Position numbers and translations under genes: made by a program. The notes under the pieces were generated by a model. The model was given only the letters and a program-made list of their open reading frames with translations, was not told the DNA's origin and did not search any database. A stretch of 64,000 nt of DNA from Emiliania huxleyi CCMP1516 (Eukaryota; Haptophyta; Isochrysidales; Noelaerhabdaceae): positions 98,829 to 162,828 of the forward strand of contig NW_005201984.1 in assembly GCF_000372725.1 (NCBI RefSeq). The letters run 5' to 3'. This document shows positions 52,508 to 64,000 of the stretch, in pieces. How positions within the stretch are numbered: position 1 is the stretch's first letter; every line of letters starts with the position of its first letter.

Positions 52508-53587
52508 TCACTCGTTCAGCGGCACCGGCGCCGGCGCCGGCTCCGCCCGTCGCGTGAGGCGCAGCAGGTAGTGGGGCAGGCGCTGGCACACCTCCCCCGC
52601 GATGAAGACCGTGAGCGTGATGTTGAGCGTGCGCCATCCCGCGCCGCGCATCAGGGCGCCGATCCCTCCCTCGGCGATCAGGTTGCGGCAGGTGGAGAGG
52701 GGGTCGCGGTGCACGGCGCGCGCGAGGTCGCCCTGCATGCACGTCTTGACGACATCCATCGGGTGCGAGAAGACTCCGCCGGCGACGCCGCCGACGGCCG
52801 AGGCGCAGAGGCTAGCGGCGGCGGGCGGGAGCTCGTGGCCCTCGATGAGGCGTCGCCGGACCTGCGGCGGCGCGGCGGCCGGAAGCTGTCACGCAGCCTC
52901 GCGTCGCAGCCTCGCGTCGCAGCCTCGCGTCGCAGCCTCGCGTCGCAGCCTCGCGTCGCAGCGGCGGGCTCCACCGCGCGAAGAGCGCGGCGCGGCGCGG
53001 CGTGTCTAGTGCGCGGGCGCGTCTCTCCGCGACTGCGCGCCACGGGAGTGAGTCCGAGCATGCAGCCGACGTAGATCGAGTCGCGCAGCGCGGCGAGACC
53101 CAGCCCACGGTAGAGGCCGTCGAGCGCACCGTGCCGCCGCACGATGTCGAGAGGCGTCTGCAGCAGCGAGGTGCCGAGCAGCTGCTGCTGCACCATGACA
53201 CACTCGAACGGCGTCACAAGCAGAGCACCGACCGCGCCGCCCCCGACGGCGCCCGCAATCTCGCGGGCGGCCGAGGACGAGGCGTCGCCGCCCGCCTTCA
53301 TCCGCCCGGCGGCGGCGAACTGCAGCGCCATCTCCGACGTCTCCTTGAGCAGGTTGGCGCCGCAGCCGCGAAAGAGCAGGGACGGCCGCAGGGTGAAGGG
53401 CAGGCCCTGCCGCGGGGCTGGGCGCGGAGTTGGGAGCGAGGCTGCCGCACTGGCGCGGGGAGGGATGGCTCCTGCTCGCCTGGGCGGCAGCGTTCTTCCA
53501 GTAGAGCGTCGGCTGGAGGGTGACGGCGACGCAGCCAGCGGAGGCAGCGCCAACGGCGGCGTTCTCGAGCTCCGTCATGCCCTCCAT
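52508..53587 (-). CDS. Mitochondrial carrier (SLC25) family protein
   Basis: Exons 53587-53480, 53406-53044 and 52861-52508 give 274 residues (GC-AG then GT-AG introns). Three repeats are visible: TLQPTLYWKNAAAQ (degenerate first signature), VTPFECVMVQQQLLG and SHPMDVVKTCMQGD, each followed by typical second helices (LLFRGCGANLLKETSEMALQ; GLYRGLGLAALRDSIYVG; ALMRGAGWRTLNITL). Members exchange metabolites across the mitochondrial inner membrane; the first signature lacks the acidic residue and the substrate cannot be told. The 182-bp second intron is filled with a CGCGAGGCTGCGA tandem repeat (52893-52965). It is head-to-head with the SNF2-type gene, 166 bp between starts. Confidence 0.85.
52885..52970. 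repeat. CAGCCTCGCGTCG tandem repeat in carrier intron 2
   Basis: About six 13-bp units in tandem, confined to the intron. Confidence 0.85.
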
Positions 53588-53753
53588 CTGCTAGTCTGCT
53601 CCCTTCTTTAAGGGACCCGGGCCCACGGAAGCGCCGACGCGCGGGAACAAGACCTGCAGCGTTTCTTATCCCCGCTTTTTCTTTTTCCCTCTGCGCCATA
53701 ATCTTGGTCGGGGACGGCTGCCGACCGGCCCTTGCAACTGCTTCTCAAGCACG

Positions 53754-56700
53754 TTGGCTGCAAGTGGCATCTCCAAGCGCAAGCCTCACCAATTCGTTGG
53801 CGTCCGCGCCGTCGCCGGTGTACCGAGCGACTGGCCGGTGTCGTTTGACTCGGAGGGCAAGCCGGACACGCTGCCGGAGATGCCCGTGCAGCGCGACATT
53901 GCGGAGGGCGACGACATGGGCCTTGGCAAGACAATAATGGCGCTCGCCGGTTTCGCCGTGCGCGCCTACATTGAGGCCCGACTCGGCCGGCAGGCGAAGC
54001 CGGCCCTCGTCGTCGCGCCCAACGCGGCGGTGGCGGCGCAGTGGCGGCTGGAGGCGCTGGGCATGCTCGAGGAGCGCGAGATCTGGTCGCACTCAGGCGA
54101 AAAGTTCGGCCAGGCCTTGCACAAGCGCTTCTCTCGGCCGGCCGGCGAGGACGAGGACGAGGCGACGCGGCCGCGACTGGCCATTGTCACGCGCAGCCAG
54201 CTGCAGACCGAGATGTCGCACGCGTTCCGCTCACAGCGCGAGGCCGGCGGCTACAAGCCCTCGCCGCTCGCGCCGCACCTACTGCAAAAGACGGTGCTCG
54301 CGCTTCAGCAGAAGTACGACCACGCGAACATCAAGGGCGGCATCCAAGAAGGGCAGCGGCAAGGCAGCGGCAACCGAACGGGCGAGGACCGGATGTACGT
54401 GCGCGAGGACCACAAGGACGGCGACGACTCGACGCCCAGCGGCGGCGTGCTCGCCATCTGGCGCGAGGCGCAGAAGCGCTTCACGCGCGCGCAGCACATC
54501 TACTCGATCGTCCTCATCGACGAGGTGCACGAGCTCAAGAACCCGCACACCCTCGCGACGATGCTCGCCGTCGCCGCCGGCCTCCACGCGCCGCGCGTCA
54601 TCTCGAGCTCCGGCACCGGCTACAACAACCACCTGCAGGACATGGCCACGCTGCACCTGCTGATCGACCCGTCGTGGATTTACGCCGACCTGCACTTTTG
54701 GAAGGACATGATGGAGTCGCCGGACAAGGTCATCGGGCGGCAAGCGATCGAGGCTGATCGAGGCGCAGCGCGCGCGGGCGGAGGGGCGGGCGGTGCCGCA
54801 GCAGTTGAGCCTGCGGCGGATCGAGGAGAAGCAGGCGGTGGACAAGGAGGCGTGGGAGCGCGACGTGCTCACGCGCCGCACCAAGGACAGCTGCGGCATC
54901 AAGCTGCCGCCGAAGAAGCACGTCGTGTACGAGCTCGCGTACAAGCCGCTGGAGCTCGGGATGAGCGTGACGCTCTCCCTGACGCTCGCGGCGCCGGCGC
55001 GACGCGGCCACTCCGTGCGCGTGGCGCTCTTGCAGACCATCGCGGGTGGTGGCGGCGAGGGCAGCGGCGGCGGCGGCGAGGGCAGCGGCGGTGGCGGCGG
55101 CGAGGGCAGCGGCGGCCACGGCGGCGAGGGCAGCGGCGGCGATGGCGGCGGCGGAGGCGACACCACGACCGCGGTGGAAATCGGGGTGCTCACCGCCAAC
55201 GACGACGCGCCGCGCCCATCCAGCGCGAGATCGGGCTGCTGGGCGATGAGCACACGCTGCGCTTCGAGGTCTTTGACGCGCAAGGCGCCAAGGTGCACAC
55301 GCAGACGACGAGCGTCGCGACCATCGCGAAGCACGCCTTCCAGCTGATGGAGAGCGAGCTGATGAACATAGCGGTGGAGGCCGCCAGGCAGAGCGCGGCG
55401 GCGAGCGCAAGCGCGGCGACGGTCGCCGCCGCCGACGAGGCCAAGGAGGCCAAGCAGCGCGTGCTCGAAAAGGCGGCGAAGACGTTCGTGCTGCTGGCGG
55501 CCGACGACGACCGCGGCGTGACCGTCTTGGCGGCCTTCTCGTGCGACGTCCTGCCGCACTCGTAGACTCGTACCTGCAGCACGAGAAGGAGTTCCTCAAG
55601 ATCCTGCCCCTGTACGACAACGCGCGCAAAAGGCGTGCGCGCGCGGCGGCACCTTCGGCCAGCGCGCGGAGACGAAGCAGATGGAGAAGACCCTCTTCCA
55701 GATCCTGATGGCGAAGGTGACGAATATGCAGATGGCCCTCTCGCACCCGGTGCTCGTGGGCAAGGGGCGCGAGCCTCGGTCCTCTTTGCCTCACGCGCCC
55801 AGCAGCCCAAGGCCAAGTTCTGCGCCATCTGCAAGCCCGAGGCGCGCGACGTGAGCACCGACAAGACCGACGCCGACCTCGACCCCAGCAAGGACAAGGA
55901 CACGGACGACGAGGCGGAGGACGACGCCAAGGACGGCAGCCGCCGCGAAGAGCGTCGCTTCGACACGGACGAGAAGGCGTACACGCGCCAGGAGTTTATC
56001 GACGATGCGTGGCCTGAGCACTGGCGTCTGGCGCCCAAGGAGGAGGACGACGACGAGGGCATCGACGCGGCTGGCGACGGCGACGGCGGCGCGGGTGGCA
56101 GCGAGGACTTCAACGAGATGCAGGCGGCTGGGGACGCGATGGAGGACGATGGCGAGGAGGGCGGCGACGCGGCGGCGCGACCCTGCGCGGCGTTCGACGG
56201 CCTACAACCTGCTCGAGCGCGAGCAGTACGCTTCGACGGCGAGGTGAAGGACAAGTCGAAGGCGCTCGACCGAGCACGCGAGCCTGAGGTCAAGGCGCTC
56301 CTCTCGACCATCCGCAGCGGCGGCGTTGGCCTCAACCTGCAGGAGTTCAACCACGTCGTCTTCGAGTCGCGCGACCTCAACCCTCAGAAGCACAAGCAGG
56401 CCGAGGACCGCGTGCACCGCCACGGTACGTGATCGTCCGACGCGCCCGTTTACGCGTTCGCACTCGCTGTGCTAACCCACGCTTTCGGTCCTGCGCTTCG
56501 CAGGCCAGGAGAAGGATGTGACGGTCGTGTACCTCGACGCCAAGGACACGTTCGACGAGGCCGTCCGCGAGCTGATGAGGCGCAAGCTCGACAACGCGCA
56601 GGCGATCCTCGACGGCAAGCTGCTGCCCAAGGCGAGCCTGCCGTCCTACAAGGACGTCGTCGGCAAGATGGGCGAGGTGCTGCGCAAGGTGATCGCGCGC

Positions 56701-57248
56701 CGCGCGGGCCGGTCGGAGGACGCGCTCCTGCCGAGACGGCAGCGCCGAAGCGGCCGCTCGCCGACGGCGGCCCCAGCGGCCGCAGCAAGATGAAGAAGCG
56801 CGACGGCCCCGGGGGCGATGTGCGACCGACCACCTCGAACCCCAACACGGCGGCGCTGGCCAGCGATTACCACCGGTGGCAGGTGAAGGCGCCGCCGCCG
56901 AAGGCGCCGCCGAAGGCGCCGCCGCCGAAGGCGCCGCCGCCGCCCATCGGCAAACGCCCGTCCGCGTCCGCGTCGGCGGCGTCGTCGTCGGCACCCCCGT
57001 CGGCGCGGCTGTCGGCGCCGTCCGAGGCGGTGAAGAACTCGCTGCCGCCGCACCGCCGCGTGAGCCGTCGGCTCAAAGACAAGGGCGTCGCCAAGGACCG
57101 CTTCACGCAGGCGCGGATCGAATCCGTACTCGCCGCGACGGGTGGCGACGTGGACGAGGCGGTCGCGCTCCCGCAGCTGGTCGCGGAGGCCGCAGGCAAG
57201 GGCGGCGGCAGCGAGGTCTTCATCATCTCGAGCTCCGACGAGGACTAG
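53754..57248 (+). CDS. SNF2-family DNA-dependent ATPase, frame broken at several places
   Basis: Motifs in order: DDMGLGKTIMALAG (Walker A) near 53911, ALVVAPNAAVAAQW (Ia), VLIDEVHELKNP (Walker B, DEVH), ISSSGTGYNNHLQDM (III); then, much later, LLSTIRSGGVGLNLQEFNHV and AEDRVHRHGQEKDVTV (V and VI) across a clear GT-AG intron (56425-56503). The C-terminus has a UBA/CUE-like helix pair (RIESVLAATGGDVDEAVAL) and ends ISSSDED. Such proteins remodel chromatin or DNA-protein complexes. Between motifs the frame changes near 54755 (a 10-bp tandem duplication of GATCGAGGCT), near 55210, 55635, 55785 and 56735, with too little room for introns at most of these. It is either a decaying gene or an assembly with indels. 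A GGCGGCGAGGGCAGC repeat lies at 55040-55160. Confidence 0.7.
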
Positions 57249-57701
57249 AGGACGAGGACAAGAGGTGAGAGTACTACATACACACACGTACTACTCCGAG
57301 CTGCGCGAGCGCAACAAGCAGCGCGCCGTCAGGTAGGGGGGTGGCGGTATTTATTGGAGCCGGTCGGTCGTCGCGGTGTGAATTCCTGACGACATACGTT
57401 TGTAGGATAATATTAGCCCACTCGGATGATTTGTATGTGCAGGAAGGCGGTGAAGAGAACAGTCCGCTGTGGAACAGTCAGGCTCCCGGACGCCGGAGCG
57501 GACGGCTGGCGGACGGTCCACGGAACACGAGCGCGTATCTTGACCGCTAAAAAGAAAGAAAAGAAAAGAAAGAAAGAAAACGTACAACCCAAAGGAGGGA
57601 TGGGAGGACTTAGAAAGAAAACAGACAACCCAAGGGAGGCCGCTAAAATTCTTTTCCCGTTGATATCAGATATGAACAAAGTATATGACCGTTCAGCGTG
57701 C
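57249..57701. other. Convergent intergenic region with repeat copy 6
   Basis: Between the 3' ends of the SNF2-type and Myb-like genes. 57549-57640 holds two partial copies of the dispersed A/G-rich repeat in tandem (AAGGAGGGATGGGAGGAC, then CAACCCAAGGGAGG), followed by TAAAATTCTTTT at 57644-57655. Confidence 0.7.
57549..57655 (+). repeat. Dispersed A/G-rich repeat, copy 6 (double)
   Basis: Two adjoining partial copies, each with a GAAAGAAAAC tract, ending at the TAAAATTCTTTT motif. Confidence 0.75.
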
Positions 57702-58721
57702 TTATCCGTTCTTCTGCGCTACGCCGTCGTAGTCTTTCTTCCTCTCCTTGGCGTTGAGCCACTTCGCCTTCGCCGGCGACTTGACGGCCTTGACCGGGGT
57801 CAGCTCCGGCCTGTACTTGTAGACCGTGCAGGGCTTGTTGCGCGGGCCGGCATTCACCTTCACAACTCCTCCCTCCTCCGTCGTGACCGTCACGGAGGCG
57901 CCAGCTGCGATCTGGCTCGCAGCAGGCGAGGCAGCCAGTGCGAGGCTGCCGATGCTGAACGCCTCGACGGCGCCGTCCTGGAACCGCACCGACGCCTTGC
58001 GGAGTTCGCTCTTGGCGTGATCGACCTTGACCACCGTGCCAGACTGGCCCAAGCGAGCGGGGCGCTGGAGTGCTACAAACTGCGGGGTCCTTGATTTGGA
58101 CAGCACGCCGCTGACAGTCAACTTGCTTCTGCGTTGACTCGAGCCCGGATGAAGGCTCTCGTCCAACACATGGCCCATCTCCTTCAGCACGGCGATCACA
58201 TCGTGAGCGGTGCCCTGCTGGTTGGGCAGACGCTGCATCGCGCTGGTGACTTCGTCCACCCAGTTGATGCTCCGGTCCCGCGGCACGCCAGCACTTCCTT
58301 GGCCCATCGGCGCGAACTTTGGATTCATCAGCCGCTGGCCTCGGTTTGCGACTGCTTGCTCGCTGCGCCCCAGCGAGCGTGCGATGCTGCTGTACGCCTC
58401 GCCTCCCGTCTTCCGCCGCTTGATCGCCGCATCCTCGTCCTCGCTGTAGTTGCCCACGCCGGGCTTGAGGCCCGACCCCTCAAGCACCTTGACCTTGCGC
58501 TCCAGCAGCCGAGACACGCGCGTCCACCGCTCCCGCTTTTTGCCGCCATCGCGCTCAATCGAGAGGTGGAGTACGTTTCGGTCCTGCTTTCGCCGCCGCC
58601 GCACGTGCGACGGCGGCGCAGCGCCGGCGGGAACGACGGTGACCGTTGCCTTACGCTTGACAGGCTTTTTCAGCCGTGTGTACTCCACGCGGTTGCCGTC
58701 GTAGAAGCAGCTCGAGCTCAT
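57702..58721 (-). CDS. Myb/SANT-like DNA-binding protein
   Basis: A single exon of 339 residues from ATG 58721 (the frame is open further upstream to 59231 but crosses the dispersed repeat). A Lys/Arg-rich N-terminus (KKPVKRKATV; RRRRKQDR) is followed by a Myb/SANT-like helix set: YSEDEDAAIKRRKTGGEAYS and IARSLGRSEQAVANRGQRL, lacking the usual tryptophans but keeping the spacing. The second half has two short beta-rich segments of Tudor/SH3 character (GTVVKVDHAKSELRKASVRF; GASVTVTTEEGGVVKVNAGP). Likely nuclear and DNA- or chromatin-binding; the targets are unknown. It lacks introns. Confidence 0.7.
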   Translation of the reverse strand: MSSSCFYDGNRVEYTRLKKPVKRKATVTVVPAGAAPPSHVRRRRKQDRNVLHLSIERDGGKKRERWTRVSRLLERKVKVLEGSGLKPGVGNYSEDEDAAIKRRKTGGEAYSSIARSLGRSEQAVANRGQRLMNPKFAPMGQGSAGVPRDRSINWVDEVTSAMQRLPNQQGTAHDVIAVLKEMGHVLDESLHPGSSQRRSKLTVSGVLSKSRTPQFVALQRPARLGQSGTVVKVDHAKSELRKASVRFQDGAVEAFSIGSLALAASPAASQIAAGASVTVTTEEGGVVKVNAGPRNKPCTVYKYRPELTPVKAVKSPAKAKWLNAKERKKDYDGVAQKNG

Positions 58722-58743
58722 GGAGGACGCGAAGCCGCCGATT

Positions 58744-58830
58744 TTCAAAAAGAGAAAAAAGACGGGGTTGCAGCACTTGGTCCTCCCATCCCTCCCTTGG
58801 GTTGACTGTTTTCTGTCTTTCTTTCTTTGG
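58744..58830 (-). repeat. Dispersed A/G-rich repeat, copy 7
   Basis: GAAAGAAAGACAGAAAACAG tract and CCCAAGGGAGGGATGGGAGG core on the minus strand, about 25-110 bp upstream of the minus-strand Myb-like gene, in gene orientation. Confidence 0.85.
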
Positions 58831-59326
58831 AGTGCACTGATTGCCTCGTAAAATTCTTTTCGCGACCGGCGCTGCTTGGCCCACCATGATCTCCCGCAAA
58901 GGGCATCACGACCCTTCGCCGCGAAGAAAGAGTTAATAAAAATCTCTCTCTCTCTCTCACCGCGCGGCGTGAGGATGACGTTGAGGCTCACCACCCACGC
59001 CACCCGCCCAAATCTACCGCCCGGCCGCCGAGGCGGCTGCTCATCATTGCGGCGGTGGCATGCAGCCTCTGGTATCTGTGCATGCAGTACATGGTGCAAT
59101 CGCACGCGCCGGCTGCGGAACCACGGGCTAGCTCTGACCTCGACATGTATTCGGAGCCGCCGGTCCAGCGTACCAGCGACGTCCCGTGCCTGCGGTCGCC
59201 TCGGTCCCTCCCGCGGCGCAGCCGTCGCCAAAGGTGGCAGGCTCCCAGCCTACGCCAGCAGTCGCCGCGCAGTCGCCGCGCAGCCGATGGGAGGACATGT
59301 CGCTTCGGTTTCTTCTTTTGTCGTGC

Positions 59327-59400
59327 GAAAAAAGAAAGAAAGGCGGGCCAAGGGAAGGATTGGAGGACGGCACGCCGCCACCATAAGGGAATTTAAGTAC
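59327..59400 (+). repeat. Dispersed A/G-rich repeat, copy 8
   Basis: AAAAAAGAAAGAAAGGCGGG tract, CCAAGGGAAGGATTGGAGGA core, CGGCACGCCGCCACCA and GGGAATTTAAG end; about 65 bp upstream of the NFS1 ATG, in gene orientation. Confidence 0.85.
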
Positions 59401-59431
59401 CAGGCGTTCCCTCGTTTCCGAAGACTCTTTC

Positions 59432-59446
59432 AAAAGAATTCTTTTT
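59432..59446. promoter_or_regulatory. AAAAGAATTCTTTTT motif upstream of NFS1
   Basis: Palindromic AT island 17 bp before ATG 59463, matching the TAAAATTCTTTT motif at 7294, 25599 and 58849. Possible initiator or promoter element; position is the only evidence. Confidence 0.35.
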
Positions 59447-59462
59447 GCCTGATCGCCGCGAC

Positions 59463-61813
<2,351 letters not shown>

Positions 61814-62374
61814 CGGCGCGCATACGCTAGCCCCCCCCCCCACCCGCCCACAAAGGTTCTCCACCCCTCCACACGTGACTTTCCTCACACGTTCGCCAGA
61901 TGCCCCATTGAAACACTCTCTGTTGTGCAGTTAGAGAGCGGAAGCGGAACGGCTGACATGCCGAGTCCTGAGAGAATCTCTGGCGCGACACACGTGAGGT
62001 GACAGGTGTGTGTTTCTCACCAGAGACTCGGACGAGCCATCTCGTTCTTTCATCCTCGTGCTTTTGGCTTGTACGCGGCTTTTTCGGCCCCCCCCCCCCC
62101 CGAAAAGCCCGATCCGGAGCGGCACATGTCGCGATGACACCTCGTCGCTCTTGACACGTATAAATAAGTACGTACCACGCCAGACGGCAGACCGCGAGTA
62201 GACCGCGGTCCGTCAGGGCGACAGCGCAGCGCTGGAGCGCACACAGGGGGAGGGGCAGACGAGAAACGCGGGCGAGGGGACACGCGGGGACCAGCACACG
62301 TCGTGCTCGCTTTTTCAAAGTGGAATAAAGCGAATAACTTCCAGAAAAAAGACACGAGCACGCCGACTCACAGA
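61814..62374. other. Intergenic between NFS1 and FHA gene
   Basis: Poly-C tracts at 61831 and 62090 and AT-richer DNA at 62150-62180 and 62330-62350. Probably the FHA gene promoter; no other gene seen. Confidence 0.6.
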
Positions 62375-63736
62375 ATGGCCTCAAACGCCGCGGCGCTCCT
62401 GCCGGCGCGCGCGGCCGCAATCGAGTGTGGAGCCGTGAACGGCGTCTCTGGCGCCGCGCGCGGCTCTGGCGCCGCGCGCGGCTCTGGCGCCGCGCGCGGC
62501 TCTGGCGCCGCGCGCGGCTCTGGCGCCGCGGGCGGCGCGGCGGCCCCATCTCCGCCTCCCTCGCCGGGCGAAGAGGAGCTGCACGTCGGCACGCAGCTGG
62601 GCTGCGGTGGGGCGGCGAGCGACGAGGACGACGCCACGCAGCCCGCGCTTGATGCTGCTGCTTGGGAGGCAACCCAGGGGGCAGAGGAGAGCCCGGCGGC
62701 TGCTCGATTCACCCTCGTCGGCGATGCTGCCGAGGCGCCGGCCTCGTTCACCCTGCTGTGCGAGCATGGCGCGAGGCTCGAGATTGGCCGGCTGCAACCC
62801 AGCGAGACGGCCGACCGCGTGCTCCTTTGCACCTCCAACACAAACGGCATCTCGCGCCAACACGGCGTGGTGCGCTACGACCGCCACCAGGGCGTGGTCT
62901 ACCTGGGTTGCGCCCACTCCACGAGCGCGGTCACCTTCGTCAACTCGAGCCGGCTGCCGCCCGACGCTCAGCCTCGCGTCCTCGTCCAGGGAGACACGCT
63001 CGGCTTTGGCGGCAGCACCCTCTCGGCTCCCGGGATGGGGACTATCTCCTACTCGGTCGACCTCTCTTCGTTGCCGCCGCTCGTACCCGAGGTGCCCCTG
63101 TTCGCAGCTGCGCCCGCCGCCGCCGCGCCCGCCGCGGCAGGCGGCGAGCCCTCCTCGGCGGCGGCACAAGGGCCGGAGGTGGGAGAGAAGCGCGAGCGCG
63201 GAGAGAGAGGCGGGGGAGGCCGGCTGCTCAAGAAGGCGAAGGAGGGAGAGACGAGAGGCGCCGCGGCGGCGGCGGCGCCTGCACCTCTCAACGGCGCGCT
63301 GCAGGCTCAGAGGGCGCAGGCACACGATCACGCGCGCCAGCTGCAGGGGCTGGGCGGGCGCGATCGCGTTTGGGCTGGGCGGCTCCTCGAGTGCGCGGCG
63401 CAGAGCTACGGGCTCGTACAGGAGGCCGTGGCGAGCGGCGGCGGGGCGGACGCGCTCTTCCAGGCGGGAGAGCGCGTGCACTCGAAGATCGGCTCGCTCA
63501 TGCGCGACTTCCGACACGAGAAGGGCGGAGACGAGCGCCGCGCCCATCAAGCCGCTCGCCAACACCAGCGGCGCGACGGGCGCCAGGGTCGCAACGGCGG
63601 CGCGGCCACCCACGCGCACGATCCTCGCAGCCGCGGCGGCGGCAAGGGGCGCGGCGGCGGCGGCAAGAAGGGGCGCGGCGGCGGCGGGCAGGGGCGCGGC
63701 GGCGGGCGCGGCAGGGGGCGCGGCGGCCGACAGTAA
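62375..63736 (+). CDS. FHA-domain protein with RGG-rich tail
   Basis: A single exon of 453 residues from ATG 62375 (an in-frame ATG at 62303 is less likely). The N-terminus has a GSGAAR hexapeptide repeated about four times, then an acidic stretch. The FHA domain spans about residues 110-235: FTLLCEHGARLEIGR, NGISRQHGVVRYDRHQG (the SxxH phosphothreonine loop), VTFVNSSRLPPD and VLVQGDTLGFGG. After a basic NLS-like stretch (GEKRERGERGGGGRLLKKAK) comes a helical segment (RVWAGRLLECAAQSYGLVQE) and a Gly/Arg-rich tail (RGGGKGRGGGGKKGRGGGG). FHA domains bind phosphothreonine; RGG tails bind RNA. A nuclear RNA-processing or damage-response adaptor is plausible but unproven. Confidence 0.75.
   Translation: MASNAAALLPARAAAIECGAVNGVSGAARGSGAARGSGAARGSGAARGSGAAGGAAAPSPPPSPGEEELHVGTQLGCGGAASDEDDATQPALDAAAWEATQGAEESPAAARFTLVGDAAEAPASFTLLCEHGARLEIGRLQPSETADRVLLCTSNTNGISRQHGVVRYDRHQGVVYLGCAHSTSAVTFVNSSRLPPDAQPRVLVQGDTLGFGGSTLSAPGMGTISYSVDLSSLPPLVPEVPLFAAAPAAAAPAAAGGEPSSAAAQGPEVGEKRERGERGGGGRLLKKAKEGETRGAAAAAAPAPLNGALQAQRAQAHDHARQLQGLGGRDRVWAGRLLECAAQSYGLVQEAVASGGGADALFQAGERVHSKIGSLMRDFRHEKGGDERRAHQAARQHQRRDGRQGRNGGAATHAHDPRSRGGGKGRGGGGKKGRGGGGQGRGGGRGRGRGGRQ
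62447..62531 (+). repeat. 18-bp coding tandem repeat in the FHA gene
   Basis: About 4.5 near-identical copies of GGCTCTGGCGCCGCGCGC, encoding the GSGAAR repeat. Confidence 0.95.
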
Positions 63737-64000
63737 GGGCAGGTGCGCACCCCCGTCACATAAGCCCCCTATCACAGTAGCCCTCTTTCCCAGGTGAGGG
63801 ACCGCCCACGCCCCGGGGTCGGTGGAGTGGTCCACGCCCGAGGGTTGGTGGTAAGATAGTCGTGGGGGGCGCGCCCGTCGGTGGTCCACCGGTCCGGTCC
63901 ATCGGCGGGGTCATAACCGCAGCCTCTAGGCCGGGTGGGAGCCGACGCGCTTGCGCGCGGCGTCCTCTAGACAGGGGATTGGCGGGGGGAATGTCTGGCC
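63737..64000. other. 3' flank, nothing recognised
   Basis: Short GC-rich tail of the window after the FHA gene; GGTGG/CCACC-rich but without a gene. Confidence 0.6.

Larger units (their letters stand above)
58722..59462. other. Divergent intergenic region with two repeat copies
   Basis: Head-to-head spacer between the Myb-like gene and NFS1. Contains reverse and forward copies of the dispersed repeat, TAAAATTCTTTT at 58849-58860 and AAAAGAATTCTTTTT at 59432-59446. No gene recognised. Confidence 0.65.

Noticed and set aside
52885-52970. Frameshifted end of the carrier protein through CGCGTCG repeats
   Set aside because: Better explained as a minisatellite inside a GT-AG intron that restores the third carrier repeat in frame.
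58722-59231. N-terminal extension of the Myb-like protein to 509 residues
   Set aside because: It reads through the dispersed repeat and promoter region; ATG 58721 starts just before the conserved basic region.

Overview
The window looks like nuclear DNA of a GC-rich, intron-dense alga with a red-lineage complex plastid. A haptophyte (prymnesiophyte) is my first guess and a pelagophyte the main alternative. Grounds: very high third-position GC in coding exons; a thylakoid-lumen protein with an ER-type signal, a transit region and a twin-arginine signal; a Tic22-like plastid import protein; eukaryotic genes such as ALG6, NFS1, a plasma-membrane-type Ca2+ ATPase, Snf7/CHMP4 and a mitochondrial carrier; and spliceosomal introns of mostly 60-240 bp. 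Three gaps of exactly 100 N (21817, 36031, 49417) are scaffold joins.

Layout. 1-7.3 kb: the 3' end of a partial gene, an unknown Pro/Gln-rich protein, a RuvC/A22-type resolvase-like protein and a PsbQ-like lumen protein. 7.3-18.3 kb: a 13-exon P2B Ca2+ ATPase, then two minus-strand genes: an unknown 12-exon membrane protein and a protein with three PTPS-like domains fused to a methyltransferase. 18.3-31 kb: a Mutator-like non-autonomous transposon, a RING gene that appears to be spliced to a SUMO-like domain, a PhyH dioxygenase with a repeat-rich C-terminus, a Tic22-like gene, a short unknown gene and an ankyrin-KH protein. 31-44 kb: a TPR membrane protein, a repeat-rich gene desert, a proline-rich pherophorin-like membrane protein, and a head-to-head TM2 / ALG6 pair. 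44-50 kb: another repeat-rich desert and ESCRT-III Snf7. 50-64 kb: a TPR-glycosyltransferase, a mitochondrial carrier head-to-head with a SNF2-type ATPase whose reading frame is broken, a Myb/SANT-like protein, a complete NFS1 cysteine desulfurase and an FHA-RGG protein.

The most striking signal is in the introns. By my reading, about 38 of some 59 resolvable introns start with GC instead of GT, all end in AG, and most carry a short direct repeat: the first bases of the intron (or the bases spanning the 5' junction) are copied at the start of the next exon. That is the footprint expected from introns that arrived as mobile elements (introners) or by tandem duplication of an AG|G site. Several introns also share body motifs. 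A dispersed A/G-rich repeat with core AAGGGAGGGATGGGAGGA recurs at about eight places, mostly just upstream of genes and in gene orientation.

Exon boundaries were read by eye from frame continuity, family conservation and splice dinucleotides. Where I give a total protein length, the exon lengths sum to an intact frame. No transcript or database evidence was available.
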